This document shows positions 49,796 through 60,080 of a stretch of 64,000 nucleotides of DNA, in pieces. Source of the stretch: Bradyrhizobium sp. Rc3b (GTDB lineage: Bacteria > Pseudomonadota > Alphaproteobacteria > Rhizobiales > Xanthobacteraceae). Each line of letters starts with the position of its first letter. The stretch's first letter is position 1. The notes below the pieces were generated by a model, which was given only the letters and a program-made list of their open reading frames with translations, was not told where the DNA came from and did not search any database. Position numbers and translations under genes: made by a program. The stretch lies in contig NZ_FOUS01000007.1 in NCBI RefSeq assembly GCF_900114915.1, forward strand, positions 248,001 through 312,000, written 5' to 3'.

Positions 49796-50148
49796 CCCGC
49801 TTTCACCCCGCCATGTGGTCAGAGCACCGAAGGACCGCTTTTGGCCCTTCAGCGACATTGGAAGATTGCTGCTTCTCCGCCGCTGTTCGGGCTTAAGCGG
49901 ACATTAGCGGCGGCCAGCCGCTTAATGAGTACACGGACTAGTCATCGAGCTTTTCGGACGTGATCGCGCCGGTCTTGGCGTCGGCGTGAAATTCCATTCT
50001 CTGGCAGCAGCAAGCATCCATGAACGCCAAGAACGTGGCATAGTCCCCCCAGTTGCGATTCCATCCCATGCTATCGCTTCGAGTTTTAGTGTCGCAATAC
50101 ACGCTGGAAGAAGTCCCTGATATTCTCTTCCGATTCTTCGCCCGCGAA
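49796..50148. other. Gene-poor stretch with motif copies
   Basis: About 350 bases. Holds two copies of the CCGCTTTTGGCCC/AAGCGGACATTAGCGG motif (near 49,831 and 49,887). A minus-strand frame of about 85 codons (49,938-50,195) has a possibly protein-like last 40 residues but no family or ribosome binding site. Confidence 0.4.
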
Positions 50149-50826
50149 CTATGCCGGAGGTAGCGGCTCGAGCTCTTCCTTGCCGTAATAGCCAATCACG
50201 CGGTAGGAGACGACTTTGCCCGATGACCGCGATACAACAACATCCACAAAATAGATTGCTTGATAAGGATTTTCTTCGTCCCCGATCATTTGCTTTTTTA
50301 GATGGCTCATCTCGTCAGTGAAAAACACTGCATGCGGCTTTTCATCTATTTCCTCTATCAAAGCACGGTCTGGAGTTGTTTTGGCTTCCGACTTCACGGA
50401 GTCTCTGTCCAACCTTTTCCAAACCATAGGTACGCGCTGCAAAACCTCCGCCTTCGGATTCTGAAGTAGCGTCTTTTCGAGCGCAGCGGTTTCAATAATC
50501 GATGACGCTTCCTGAGCTGTGACAGTCAACAATTGAACGGTAACCGGACCGTTGATCACATTGAATGTCTGCGATCCGCCGTGACTTGCGATCGGTTTCA
50601 CTATGTTCGTTGCATCGTCGCAGTCTTTAATGGAGATATTGTCGGCTGCTGTCGCCTCTCGCTTCTTAGCAAAAAGGTCGATCAGAGACTTAAGATGCTT
50701 GCCGAACTTTTCGATCAGCTCGACCTTGTCGATTAGTGGTGCCAGCAAGGGGCCGGCCATTGCCACGGTTGAGACGAGGTCGGGTACTAAGTTGATGTCG
50801 ATACTGCCGGGTTTGACAACCGACAC
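50149..50826 (-). CDS. Hypothetical protein at the island's right edge
   Basis: A 225-residue soluble protein starting at GTG 50,826. It has helices at the N-terminus (KVELIEKFGKHLKSLIDLFAKKREA) and a mixed C-terminal region (NPYQAIYFVDVVVSRSSGKVVSYRVIGYY), but no recognised family. The frame stays open and protein-like about 140 bases upstream of the GTG (for example QHLGRVLKKHENELATKN) with no ATG, and it stops within 60 bases of the att-like repeat. It may be 5'-truncated by the insertion junction. Composition is AT-richer than the flanks. Confidence 0.65.
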   Translation of the reverse strand: MSVVKPGSIDINLVPDLVSTVAMAGPLLAPLIDKVELIEKFGKHLKSLIDLFAKKREATAADNISIKDCDDATNIVKPIASHGGSQTFNVINGPVTVQLLTVTAQEASSIIETAALEKTLLQNPKAEVLQRVPMVWKRLDRDSVKSEAKTTPDRALIEEIDEKPHAVFFTDEMSHLKKQMIGDEENPYQAIYFVDVVVSRSSGKVVSYRVIGYYGKEELEPLPPA

Positions 50827-51013
50827 CAGAAGGCGCGCCTCTGAGTTCTTAGTGGCTAACTCGTTCTCATGTTTCTTTAGGACGCGTCCTAAATGCTGCT
50901 CCCCTATGCACGACTGAAGAACAGCGCCAGAACGATTATTGTAAACTGCCTGTAAAGCGGCGGCTCTTTAATAACCGGCCGGCCCACGGGACCATTGAAA
51001 TATTTGAAGAATT

Positions 51014-51091
51014 TGGTCGGAGCGAGAGGATTTGAACCTCCGACCCCTAGTCTCCCAGACTAGTGCGCTAACCGGGCTGCGCCACGCTCCG
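51014..51091 (-). tRNA. tRNA-Pro (anticodon GGG)
   Basis: A complete 78-base tRNA including encoded CCA. The acceptor stem CGGAGCG/CGCTCCG, D-arm GCGCAGCCCGGTTAGCGC, anticodon arm CTAGT-CTGGGAG-ACTAG with GGG anticodon, and T-arm GGAGGTTCAAATCCTC are all intact. It is transcribed leftward, so its 3' end faces the candidate island. The 45 bases of its 3' half are duplicated at 43,785-43,829. Confidence 0.97.
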
Positions 51092-51200
51092 AACGTCGTT
51101 CCATTAGCTAGGATCGGCGCGATGCGCAAGGCGAGGCCGCAGCATTTTGCCGTCCCGGCCACAGTCCCCGGAACTGCCCGCAAGCCGGCGAAGCCCGCCC

Positions 51201-51785
51201 CTACCCATCCTTCAGCGCCTGATCCAGCATCTCGCGGCAGGCGACGAGGTCGGCGAGGACGCGCCCTAACCGTTCCCGGTCGATGGCGCTGGGGCCGGCC
51301 GGGGCCGCGGCAGCCGTGCCGCCCTTGCGGAAGGTGGTGAGGATTTCCTCGTCGTCGACCTCGGTGAAGCGGAAGTCGATGCCTTCCTCCTCATCACCCT
51401 GGTAGTCGTCATCGTCGGTGTCGGTGACGCCCTTGATGGGCGCCTCCTCGTCGTCGGGCTCCATCAAGCTGGCGCCGATGGCGTCCTCGATGGCGCCGAA
51501 CGAGACCGCGGCGGCGCTGTCGGCAAGGCCCTGCACCGATTTGACGCCGTGCTCCTTCAGGATCCGCTGTACCCCGCGGATGGTGTAGCCCTCCCCGTAG
51601 AGGAGACGGCGGATGCCCTTGAGCAGGTCGACGTCGTCGGGGCGGTAATAGCGGCGGCCGCCGCTGCGCTTCATCGGCTTGATCTGGGAGAATCGGGTTT
51701 CCCAGAACCGCAGCACGTGCTGCGGAATGTCGAGCTCCTGCGCTACTTCGCTGATGGTTCGGAACGCATCCGGCGCCTTGTCCAA
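51201..51785 (-). CDS. MerR-family transcriptional regulator (downstream of ihfA)
   Basis: A 194-residue protein with an N-terminal MerR winged HTH: FRTISEVAQELDIPQHVLRFWETRFSQIKPMKRSGGRRYYRPDDVDLLKGI read in pieces. LRFWE and GGRRYYRPDDV are diagnostic. The C-terminal half has an acidic linker (DTDDDDYQGDEEEG) and no metal-binding Cys, so it is not a metal sensor. This MerR-type gene directly after ihfA is a conserved rhizobial arrangement. Targets are unknown. The ihfA stop is 24 bases upstream. Confidence 0.93.
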   Translation of the reverse strand: MDKAPDAFRTISEVAQELDIPQHVLRFWETRFSQIKPMKRSGGRRYYRPDDVDLLKGIRRLLYGEGYTIRGVQRILKEHGVKSVQGLADSAAAVSFGAIEDAIGASLMEPDDEEAPIKGVTDTDDDDYQGDEEEGIDFRFTEVDDEEILTTFRKGGTAAAAPAGPSAIDRERLGRVLADLVACREMLDQALKDG

Positions 51786-51809
51786 ATGCCAAATCCTTTG
51801 CGAGAGGCG

Positions 51810-52151
51810 TTACGCCTCTTGTGGAGCCTTGCTGGCGTCACCGTTGGCGCGGTGCTGGCCGTTGATCCGCTGCTTCAGGATCGCCGACGGCTTGAACACC
51901 ATGACGCGGCGCGGCGAGATCGGCACCTCGGTGCCGGTCTTTGGGTTGCGGCCGATGCGCTGACCCTTCTTGCGGACCATGAAGGACCCGAACGAGGACA
52001 GTTTCACCGTCTCGCCCTTTTCCAGGCAGTCGGTGATCTCCTTCAGCACGAGTTCCACGAAGGCGGACGATTCCGTGCGCGACAGGCCTACCTTCTGGTA
52101 GACGGCTTCGCACAGATCGACACGCGTTACGGTTTTACTTTGATCGGTCAT
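51810..52151 (-). CDS. ihfA: Integration host factor subunit alpha
   Basis: A 113-residue HU/IHF-family protein. The dimer core and DNA-binding arm are typical: LCEAVYQKVGLSRTESSAFVE, KLSSFGSFMVRKKGQRIGRNPKTG (arm with the DNA-kinking Pro in RNPKTG) and VMVFKPSAILKQRIN. IHF-alpha pairs with IHF-beta to bend DNA at specific sites in transcription, replication and site-specific recombination. Start at 52,151 (MTDQSKTVTRVDLCE) is family-typical. It lies in the fabH-ihfA-merR operon order seen in alphaproteobacteria. Confidence 0.96.
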   Translation of the reverse strand: MTDQSKTVTRVDLCEAVYQKVGLSRTESSAFVELVLKEITDCLEKGETVKLSSFGSFMVRKKGQRIGRNPKTGTEVPISPRRVMVFKPSAILKQRINGQHRANGDASKAPQEA

Positions 52152-52285
52152 CGCCCTGCCCCACATCACGGCGAACAATTGTTGTCTGAAATTATGAGGT
52201 TACGATACGGCGGTCAACAGCGCTCATCAATGCACACGCATCGATAATCGGCGCTGATTCCGGCAAAATTTTATCGACTGTGGCC

Positions 52286-53266
52286 CTACCAGCGCACGAG
52301 CGCGGAGCCCCAGGTGAAGCCGCCGCCCATGGCCTCCAGCAGGACCATGTCGCCTTTCTTGATGCGGCCGTCCTTGCGGGCCACCGACAGCGCCAGCGGA
52401 ATCGAGGCGGCCGAGGTGTTGCCGTGACGGTCCACCGTCAGCACCACCTTCTCCGGCGCGATGTGGAGCTTGTGGGCGGAAGCGTCGATGATTCGCTTGT
52501 TGGCCTGGTGCGGTACGAACCAGTCGATGGTCTCGGCATTGAGCCCGGTCGCCTGGAAGGCATCGACGATGACGTCGGTGATCATGCCGACTGCGTGCTT
52601 GAAGACCTCGCGGCCCTCCATGCGCAGATGGCCGACGGTCTGGGTCGAGGACGGCCCGCCGTCGACGAACAGCTTTGCCTTGTGGCGGCCGTCGGAGCGC
52701 AGATGCGTGGTGACGATGCCGCGGTCGGTCGCGGCCTTGCCCGGCTGCTCCTGCGCCTCCAGCACGACCGCGCCGGCGCCGTCGCCGAACAGCACGCAGG
52801 TGCCGCGGTCGTTCCAGTCGAGGATGCGCGAGAAGGTCTCGGCGCCGATCACCAGCGCGCGCTTGAACGCGCCGGTGCGCAGGAAATTGTCGGCGGTGGC
52901 GAGCGCGAACACGAAGCCGGAGCATACCGCCTGGAGGTCGAAGGCCGCGCCGTGGGTGATGCCGAGCCCGTGCTGCACGGCAACGGCCGTCGCGGGGAAG
53001 GTGTTGTCGGGCGTCGAGGTCGCGAGCACGATCAGGTCGATCGACTGCGCGTCCATGCCGGCATCGGTGAGCGCGGCCTGCGCCGCCTTGATCGCCAAAT
53101 GCGAGGTGAACTCGCCCTCGGCCGCGATGTGCCGCTCGCGAATGCCGGTGCGCTGCACGATCCACTCGTCGGAGGTGTCGATACGCGCCGCCAATTGGGC
53201 GTTGGTCACCACCTGCTCCGGCAGATAGGAGCCGCAGCCCAGCACGACCGAACGAATTTGAGTCAC
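52286..53266 (-). CDS. fabH: 3-oxoacyl-ACP synthase III
   Basis: A 326-residue FabH, condensing acetyl-CoA with malonyl-ACP to start fatty acid synthesis. Catalytic Cys115 (DLQAVCSGF), His253 (VPHQANKRI) and Asn283 (RHGNTSAAS) are all present. Start and length are standard. The gene overlaps the end of plsX by four bases, in the conserved plsX-fabH-ihfA order that couples phospholipid and fatty acid synthesis. Confidence 0.97.
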   Translation of the reverse strand: MTQIRSVVLGCGSYLPEQVVTNAQLAARIDTSDEWIVQRTGIRERHIAAEGEFTSHLAIKAAQAALTDAGMDAQSIDLIVLATSTPDNTFPATAVAVQHGLGITHGAAFDLQAVCSGFVFALATADNFLRTGAFKRALVIGAETFSRILDWNDRGTCVLFGDGAGAVVLEAQEQPGKAATDRGIVTTHLRSDGRHKAKLFVDGGPSSTQTVGHLRMEGREVFKHAVGMITDVIVDAFQATGLNAETIDWFVPHQANKRIIDASAHKLHIAPEKVVLTVDRHGNTSAASIPLALSVARKDGRIKKGDMVLLEAMGGGFTWGSALVRW

Positions 53267-54324
53267 GAAACAGCCTCCTGCGCGGCCTGCACGGAATTGA
53301 GTGCACCGCCCTCGCGGTTGAGCATCTGATTGATCTTGTTCAGGAGATCGTAGTGAGCCATCTCATAGCCAACATCGATCGCATAGGCAAAGCCTTCGGC
53401 GCTGGTTCCGCCGTGGCTCTTGACCACTAATCCGTTCAAACCCAGGAACACGCCGCCATTGGACTTGTTCGGGTCCATCTTGTCGCGCAGGGCCTGGAAG
53501 GCGCTGCGCGCAAAGAGATATCCGAGCTTCGACAGCCAGCTCCGCCGCATCTCGTTGCGGAGTAAGTCCGCCATCTGCCGGGCGGTTCCCTCGGCGGCCT
53601 TGAGCGCGATGTTGCCGCTGAAACCTTCGGTCACGATGACGTCGGCCAGCCCCTTGCCGATACCGTCGCCCTCGACGAAGCCGATATAGTCGAGCTCCGG
53701 CAGGTTCCTCGCCCGCAGGATCTCGCTGGCCTCGCGGATCTCCTCGTGCCCCTTGATCTCTTCGGCCCCGATATTGAGCAGCCCGACCGTGGGGCGCTTC
53801 TTGTCGAACAGCACGCTCGCCATCGCCGCGCCCATCACCGCGAGCGACACCAGATGGTGCGCGTCGCCGCCGATGGTGGCGCCGAGGTCGAGCACGACGG
53901 ACTCGCCGCGCCTGGTCGGCCATATCCCCGTGATCGCGGGACGGTCGATTCCGGGCAGCGTGCGCAGGTGGAAGCGCGACATCGCCATCAGCGCGCCGGT
54001 ATTGCCGGCGGAGACCGCGACATCCGCCTCGCCCTTCTTCACGGCGTCGATGGCAAGCCACATCGAGGAGGTCTTGCGGCCGCGCCGCAGCGCCTGGCTC
54101 GGCTTGTCCGAGCCGCTGACGGCCACGTCGGTGTGGATGATCTTCGAAGCCGCTTTGAGCGCGGGATGCTTCTCGAGCTCGGGCTCAATCCTGGCGCGGT
54201 CCCCGACCAGCAGGAACTCGGTCTCGCGATGCCTCTGAAGCGAGATGGCGGCGCCGGGAATGACCACGGCGGCGCCGGCGTCGCCCCCCATGGCGTCCAG
54301 CGCGATGCGAACCTTGCTTGGCAT
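53263..54324 (-). CDS. plsX: Phosphate acyltransferase PlsX
   Basis: A 353-residue PlsX, converting acyl-ACP to acyl-phosphate for phosphatidic acid synthesis. The N-terminal IALDAMGGDAGAAVVIPGA, the middle VSAGNTGALMAMS and the late segment GVFLGLNGLVVKSHGGTSAEGF are all diagnostic. It overlaps fabH by four bases, implying translational coupling. First gene of the operon toward ihfA; about 300 bases separate it from the DUF177 gene upstream. Confidence 0.97.
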   Translation of the reverse strand: MPSKVRIALDAMGGDAGAAVVIPGAAISLQRHRETEFLLVGDRARIEPELEKHPALKAASKIIHTDVAVSGSDKPSQALRRGRKTSSMWLAIDAVKKGEADVAVSAGNTGALMAMSRFHLRTLPGIDRPAITGIWPTRRGESVVLDLGATIGGDAHHLVSLAVMGAAMASVLFDKKRPTVGLLNIGAEEIKGHEEIREASEILRARNLPELDYIGFVEGDGIGKGLADVIVTEGFSGNIALKAAEGTARQMADLLRNEMRRSWLSKLGYLFARSAFQALRDKMDPNKSNGGVFLGLNGLVVKSHGGTSAEGFAYAIDVGYEMAHYDLLNKINQMLNREGGALNSVQAAQEAVS

Positions 54325-54622
54325 AAAAGTCCTGGAAACCTGGTCTGGTGCGGTCTTGGATCAGCGGGACCGCAAAATGAGTTCGCCACGGACATGGCGG
54401 CCGGCCAAGCGCCACGCCGCACCCGGGCCGGGGCGCGACAATAGCGTTTTGTACCCCCGAAACAACCTCTTGCCCCCAGCCTTTTGCATCCGGGGCGATC
54501 CGGCCGCGAACTCCTGAATCTGCAAGAAATGCACTGAAATCAGCCAGATAAAGAAGGCTTTGAAACCATCCCGGCAAATGCCTCGCGCACCGCCGCAAGA
54601 CGATCCCCGGGGAAATGCCCGG
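54325..54622. promoter_or_regulatory. plsX upstream region
   Basis: About 300 bases between the DUF177 gene and plsX, both minus strand. It should contain the plsX promoter. No rpmF gene, often present here in other bacteria, is encoded. No specific site is recognised. Confidence 0.4.
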
Positions 54623-55192
54623 CTATTGGCCCTTCTTGTTGTCCTGCAGCGCCTTCAGGGCCGCGAATGGATGGTCCTCGGGATCGGGGGCGGTGACCTC
54701 CGGCTCGAACACGACCCCCTCCTTGCGCGGATAGGGATCGATTGCCAGGAACAGGGCGTCGGTGGCGAGCCGGCCAAGGTCGATGATGCCACCCACGATC
54801 GCCTCGGGCGGGTCGGCGACCTCAGGCGGCGCCTCCTCGTCCTGCCCCTCCGCGATCAGGTCGGCCAGGCGGCGCGCCTCGGCCTCGGGGGCGAACACCA
54901 GGTCCACCTCCTCCTCGATCTCGCTTTCGATCGGATCGAGCGTGACCACGCAGGTTTGGCCGATTCGGGCCCGGACGGTGCCGGTCACCTGGACCCGGCC
55001 GCCGCTCCTGGGCACCACGTCGAAGTCGGCCTGAGCGGACAGGATCTCGCGGAGGCCGGCGACCTCCGCCATGGCCTGCCGCTCGGCAGCTGAGGCCTCA
55101 AGCTTGCGGTGCAGGCCGGTGTCGGGGATTTGCGCGACGATGACGGGGGCCCGCCAGGGATCGGGCTCGGATCCGGTATTGGGTCGGCTCAT
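54623..55192 (-). CDS. DUF177 (YceD-like) protein
   Basis: A 189-residue protein with DUF177 features: a Cys in GQTCVVTLDPIESEIEEEVDLVFAPEAEA, preceded by GRVQVTGTVRARI and followed by the acidic PPEVADPPEAIVGGIIDLGRLATDALFLAIDPYPRK, the family's 'i.~gg.iDLg.lv.e.l.LaldpyP'. YceD relatives are linked to rRNA maturation, and in other species sit by rpmF-plsX. Its start overlaps the end of the cytochrome bc1 chaperone gene by four bases. Confidence 0.92.
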   Translation of the reverse strand: MSRPNTGSEPDPWRAPVIVAQIPDTGLHRKLEASAAERQAMAEVAGLREILSAQADFDVVPRSGGRVQVTGTVRARIGQTCVVTLDPIESEIEEEVDLVFAPEAEARRLADLIAEGQDEEAPPEVADPPEAIVGGIIDLGRLATDALFLAIDPYPRKEGVVFEPEVTAPDPEDHPFAALKALQDNKKGQ

Positions 55193-55752
55193 GGCGTGTC
55201 GCCCTCGAGAAGCGCTGGAGGAAACCTGAAGGAGGCGCGCAGCAGCGCGGCCTCGTCGGCCCGGCCGAGATCGGCCTCGGTGGCCCGGGCATAGGCCGCG
55301 AGCCGCCTCGCCTGGTCCGGGCCGGTCCCATTCAAGATATTCTTGCAGATCGCCTCTGCCAGGGCCTCGCCGCCGGCCTCGATGGCCTGGTCATAGGCCT
55401 GCACGCGGCCGTAAAACGCCTCGCCGAACGCCCGCATCCGCTTCGGCACGGTCTGGTCGCCGACCCCCATCTCGCGCAGATTGTCGTCCATGTCCTCGCA
55501 GAAGCGGTCGAACAGCGCCTGCGACAGCTCCGAGGCTCCTGCGGTGGCGCCCTGGACCGTACGCAGGCGCCGCAGCAGCAGCCACAGATGCAGCAGCAAC
55601 AGGTCGAAACGCCCGTTAACCGTATCGGGCACGCCCAAGTCGCGGTAAAATATGGGTTCTCGCGCCTGCGTCACGATCATGCCATAGATGGCTTCAATGG
55701 TGCCCGACGGGGTTAGCCGGGGTTTCCTGAAGTGATTGAACGGCCAAAGCAT
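55189..55752 (-). CDS. Ubiquinol-cytochrome c chaperone (CBP3-like)
   Basis: A 187-residue alphaproteobacterial CBP3/UQCC1-type protein. Motifs include AIYGMIVTQAREPIFYRDLGVPDTVNGRFDLLLLHLWLLLRRL, and LSQALFDRFCEDMDDNLREMGVGDQTVPKRM, all close to the family. It helps cytochrome b assembly into the bc1 complex, membrane-associated. It is upstream of and overlaps the DUF177 gene; the divergent bamE start is about 100 bases away. Confidence 0.94.
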   Translation of the reverse strand: MLWPFNHFRKPRLTPSGTIEAIYGMIVTQAREPIFYRDLGVPDTVNGRFDLLLLHLWLLLRRLRTVQGATAGASELSQALFDRFCEDMDDNLREMGVGDQTVPKRMRAFGEAFYGRVQAYDQAIEAGGEALAEAICKNILNGTGPDQARRLAAYARATEADLGRADEAALLRASFRFPPALLEGDTP

Positions 55753-55850
55753 TGTGGTTTCCGCAAGCGGGCGCGCGCGAGTTGCATTCAGACGCCCAGC
55801 CCGGTACTTCAGCGCCTCGCGCGACGCAAGGGGACGGAATCAGTTCCGCT

Positions 55851-56336
55851 ATGACGACAACGAACCAGATCAGCCTGCGCGCGGGTACGCGGCGCGGCCT
55901 TCACGCACGCTGGCGCGGCTTGCGCATGCTCGCCGCCGTCGCCCTGGTCGGCGCCGCGCTCACGGGCTGCACCGGCGAGCAATTCCAGAAGGGTTACATC
56001 CTGCCGCCCGGTGCGCTGGAGCAGATTCCGATCGGCGCGAGCCAGGATCAGGTGCTGATCGTGATGGGCACGCCCTCCACGGTGGCGACCCTCGATGGCG
56101 AAGTGTTCTACTACATCTCCCAGCGCTCGGAGCGCATGGTCGCCTTCATGAACCAGAAGGTGGTCGACCAGCGCGTCATCGCGATCTATTTCGACAAGAA
56201 CCGGCGCGTGCGGCGCCTCGCGAATTACGGCCTGCAGGACGGCAAGATCTTCGACTTCATCAGCCGCACCACGCCGACGTCGGGCCAGGAGATGAGCTAC
56301 CTCACGCCGCTGTTCAAGCTGCTCAGCTTTAACTGA
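55851..56336 (+). CDS. bamE: Outer membrane assembly lipoprotein BamE
   Basis: A 161-residue SmpA/OmlA-family lipoprotein. The lipobox is ALTGC, after a hydrophobic h-region (AAVALVGA), so lipidation is expected at that Cys. The mature domain has EQIPIGASQDQVLIVMGTPSTVA, then DGEVFYYISQRSE, and RVIAIYFDKNRRVRRLANYGL, the typical BamE fold. It supports the BAM complex in outer-membrane protein assembly. The start at 55,851 precedes a basic n-region; in-frame upstream codons reach into the divergent gene's leader and are unlikely. Confidence 0.95.
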   Translation: MTTTNQISLRAGTRRGLHARWRGLRMLAAVALVGAALTGCTGEQFQKGYILPPGALEQIPIGASQDQVLIVMGTPSTVATLDGEVFYYISQRSERMVAFMNQKVVDQRVIAIYFDKNRRVRRLANYGLQDGKIFDFISRTTPTSGQEMSYLTPLFKLLSFN

Positions 56337-56554
56337 GCCCCGGAGCGTTTTCGGGCGAAGCCGGCGACCGGCTCGCTTCAGGAAAACGCTTCAAGACAAG
56401 CATCCAGAACGCCTTCCAATTCCGCCGGAAGGTATATGCCCCTCGCCTGCGGCGTCGTGCCGCCCTCCGCGCGGCACTGACCGCCGCGCGCGACTTGCCG
56501 TCGCATCTGCGGTTTCCTACGCTCCCTGCAAAGAAAGAAGCAGGGAGTGGATTC

Positions 56555-57553
56555 GTGCCTAAGACTTTGTCCCGACGTCGCGTGCTCACCGGAGTGGCCG
56601 GCCTTTCGGCCGCAGCGATCCTGCCGCGATCGAGCCTTGCCGACTGGAAGCCGACCGAAAACGTCCGCCTCGTGGTGCCGGCTGCGGCCGGCGGCTCGAC
56701 CGACGTGTTGGGTCGGCTCCTGGCCGCGCATCTGCAAACCGCCTGGGGTCAGTCGGCCGTCGTGGAAAACCGCTCGGGCGGCGGCGGCACCATCGGCACC
56801 GCCGAGGTGGTTCGTGCCAAGCCCGATGGCCACACCATCCTGGTCGGCAATCCCGGTCCGAACGCGATCGCCTACAGCATCTTCAAGAATCTGACCTACA
56901 AGCCGGACCAGCTCCAGCCGGTCTCCAACATGATCCGGATCCCGAACATCGTGTCGGCGCATCCGAAGACCGGCATCAAGTCGATCGCCGAGCTGATCGC
57001 CTATCTCAAGGCCAATCCGGACAAGCTCAGCTACGCCTCCTCCGGCGTCGGCCAGAGCCCTCACCTCACCGGCGCCTGGTTCCTCCAGCTCACCGGCCTC
57101 AAGATGACGCACATCCCGTTCCGTGGCGCCGGACCCGCGCTCCAGGCGGCGCTGGCGGGCGACATCCAGATCCTGTTCGACAACCTCTATCCGAGCCTGC
57201 CGCAGGTGCAGAACGGCACGCTCAACGGCCTCTGCGTCACCACCACCGAGCGCAGCGACCTTGCGAAAGACCTGCCGACCATGCGCGAGAGCGCGCCGGA
57301 GCTGGCGAATTTCGACGTCTCGTCGTGGTTCTCGGTCTTCCTGCCGAAGGGCGTCTCGCCCGAGGTGCTGAGCGCGCTCAATCTCCAGGTCAAGGCGATG
57401 CTGGAGCGCGACGACATCAAGAAGCAGATCGCGGCCATGGGCGCCCGCGCCGACTACGGCACGCCCGAGCAGTTCGCCGCCTTCGTGGATGCCGAGACGA
57501 AGAAGTTCGCCGGCATCATCCAGAAGGAAGGGCTGCAGATGGACGTGCAGTGA
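56555..57553 (+). CDS. Tripartite tricarboxylate transporter (TctC/Bug) substrate-binding protein
   Basis: A 332-residue periplasmic binding protein of the Bug family. A GTG start at 56,555 with AGGGAG about eight bases upstream leads into a Tat-like signal LSRRRVLTGVAGLSAAAIL. Core motifs VRLVVPAAAGGSTDVLGR, VVENRSGGGGTIG and SYASSGVGQSPHLTG are typical of TctC proteins; they bind organic acids. No TctA/TctB membrane subunits lie nearby, so it is an orphan receptor, as is usual in Bradyrhizobium. An upstream in-frame Met (56,495) would add residues not part of the signal. Confidence 0.92.
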   Translation: MPKTLSRRRVLTGVAGLSAAAILPRSSLADWKPTENVRLVVPAAAGGSTDVLGRLLAAHLQTAWGQSAVVENRSGGGGTIGTAEVVRAKPDGHTILVGNPGPNAIAYSIFKNLTYKPDQLQPVSNMIRIPNIVSAHPKTGIKSIAELIAYLKANPDKLSYASSGVGQSPHLTGAWFLQLTGLKMTHIPFRGAGPALQAALAGDIQILFDNLYPSLPQVQNGTLNGLCVTTTERSDLAKDLPTMRESAPELANFDVSSWFSVFLPKGVSPEVLSALNLQVKAMLERDDIKKQIAAMGARADYGTPEQFAAFVDAETKKFAGIIQKEGLQMDVQ

Positions 57554-57569
57554 CGCACGGCCGCGATCT

Positions 57570-57651
57570 GTAGGGCGGATTAGCGAAAGCGTAATCCGCC
57601 TTCGATGCGGTTCGGGCGATGGCGGATTGCGCTTCGCTAATCCGCCCTACG
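57570..57651. repeat. Dispersed palindrome (GTAGGGCGGATTAGCG family)
   Basis: Arms GTAGGGCGGATTAGCGAAAG and CTTCGCTAATCCGCCCTACG, with an inner GGCGGATT / GTAATCCGCC pair. The split, related copy is at 2,923-3,105. It lies between the convergent TctC and hppA genes. Confidence 0.8.
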
Positions 57652-57667
57652 CACTGTCACTACAAAC

Positions 57668-57699
57668 AAAAACCCCGCGGCTCGCGCCGCGGGGTTTTG
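57668..57699 (-). terminator. Bidirectional hairpin terminator, hppA end
   Basis: An 11-base stem AACCCCGCGGC / GCCGCGGGGTT with a four-base loop. On the minus strand it is followed by TTTTTGTTTG; on the plus strand by TTTTGCC. It lies 27 bases past the hppA stop and can also end the convergent TctC transcript. Confidence 0.88.
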
Positions 57700-57725
57700 C
57701 CTTGTCTTGTCTCGTCTCTCGCCGC

Positions 57726-59846
<2,121 letters not shown>

Positions 59847-59929
59847 GTGATTTTTGCCTCAGATCCTTGATGTACCCCCGGCGCCTTTTGTTGTCCGTCG
59901 AGCGGTGCGGCGCCTTGATTTCGAACAAA

Positions 59930-59955
59930 GCCGCCCCTTGCCCAAAAGGGGCGGC
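59930..59955 (-). terminator. Hairpin downstream of thiL
   Basis: A 10-base stem GCCGCCCCTT / AAGGGGCGGC with a six-base loop, about 125 bases past the thiL stop and 85 bases before the hppA start. On the minus strand it is followed by a weak T-rich run (TTTGTTC). It may end the ribosomal/riboflavin-region transcript or lie in the hppA leader. Confidence 0.5.
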
Positions 59956-60080
59956 CTTAGTCGGTAGCAAGCTTGCCAAAATCAAATTGAGGGTGCAACG
60001 CCGGATAAGGCCGAAAACGCCGATCTCGGCAGGTATTTAGGCCAAGTGCAGCGAACTAAGATGCCGGTTTGGAGCAATTC

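Larger units (their letters stand above)
43830..51013. mobile_element. Candidate tRNA-Pro-linked genomic island (integrase not seen)
   Basis: About 7.2 kb bounded by a 45-bp direct repeat: the intact tRNA-Pro at the right and its 3'-half copy at the left. The content is accessory or broken: a frameshifted small gene, unknown proteins, an H-NS N-terminal-only protein, a minimal DNA ligase, a cupin, DUF4279 and a cyclase fusion. Intergenic sequence is larger than in flanks and several short motifs repeat. No integrase, relaxase or phage structural gene is recognisable, so the element would be a decayed remnant. Confidence 0.7.

Noticed and set aside
49938..50195. Minus-strand ORF of 85 codons
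   Set aside because: The last 40 residues look slightly protein-like, but there is no ribosome binding site, it overlaps the next gene, and no family is recognised.
43830..51013. Integrase or relaxase in the candidate island
   Set aside because: No frame on either strand shows a tyrosine recombinase R-H-R-Y pattern or relaxase motifs.
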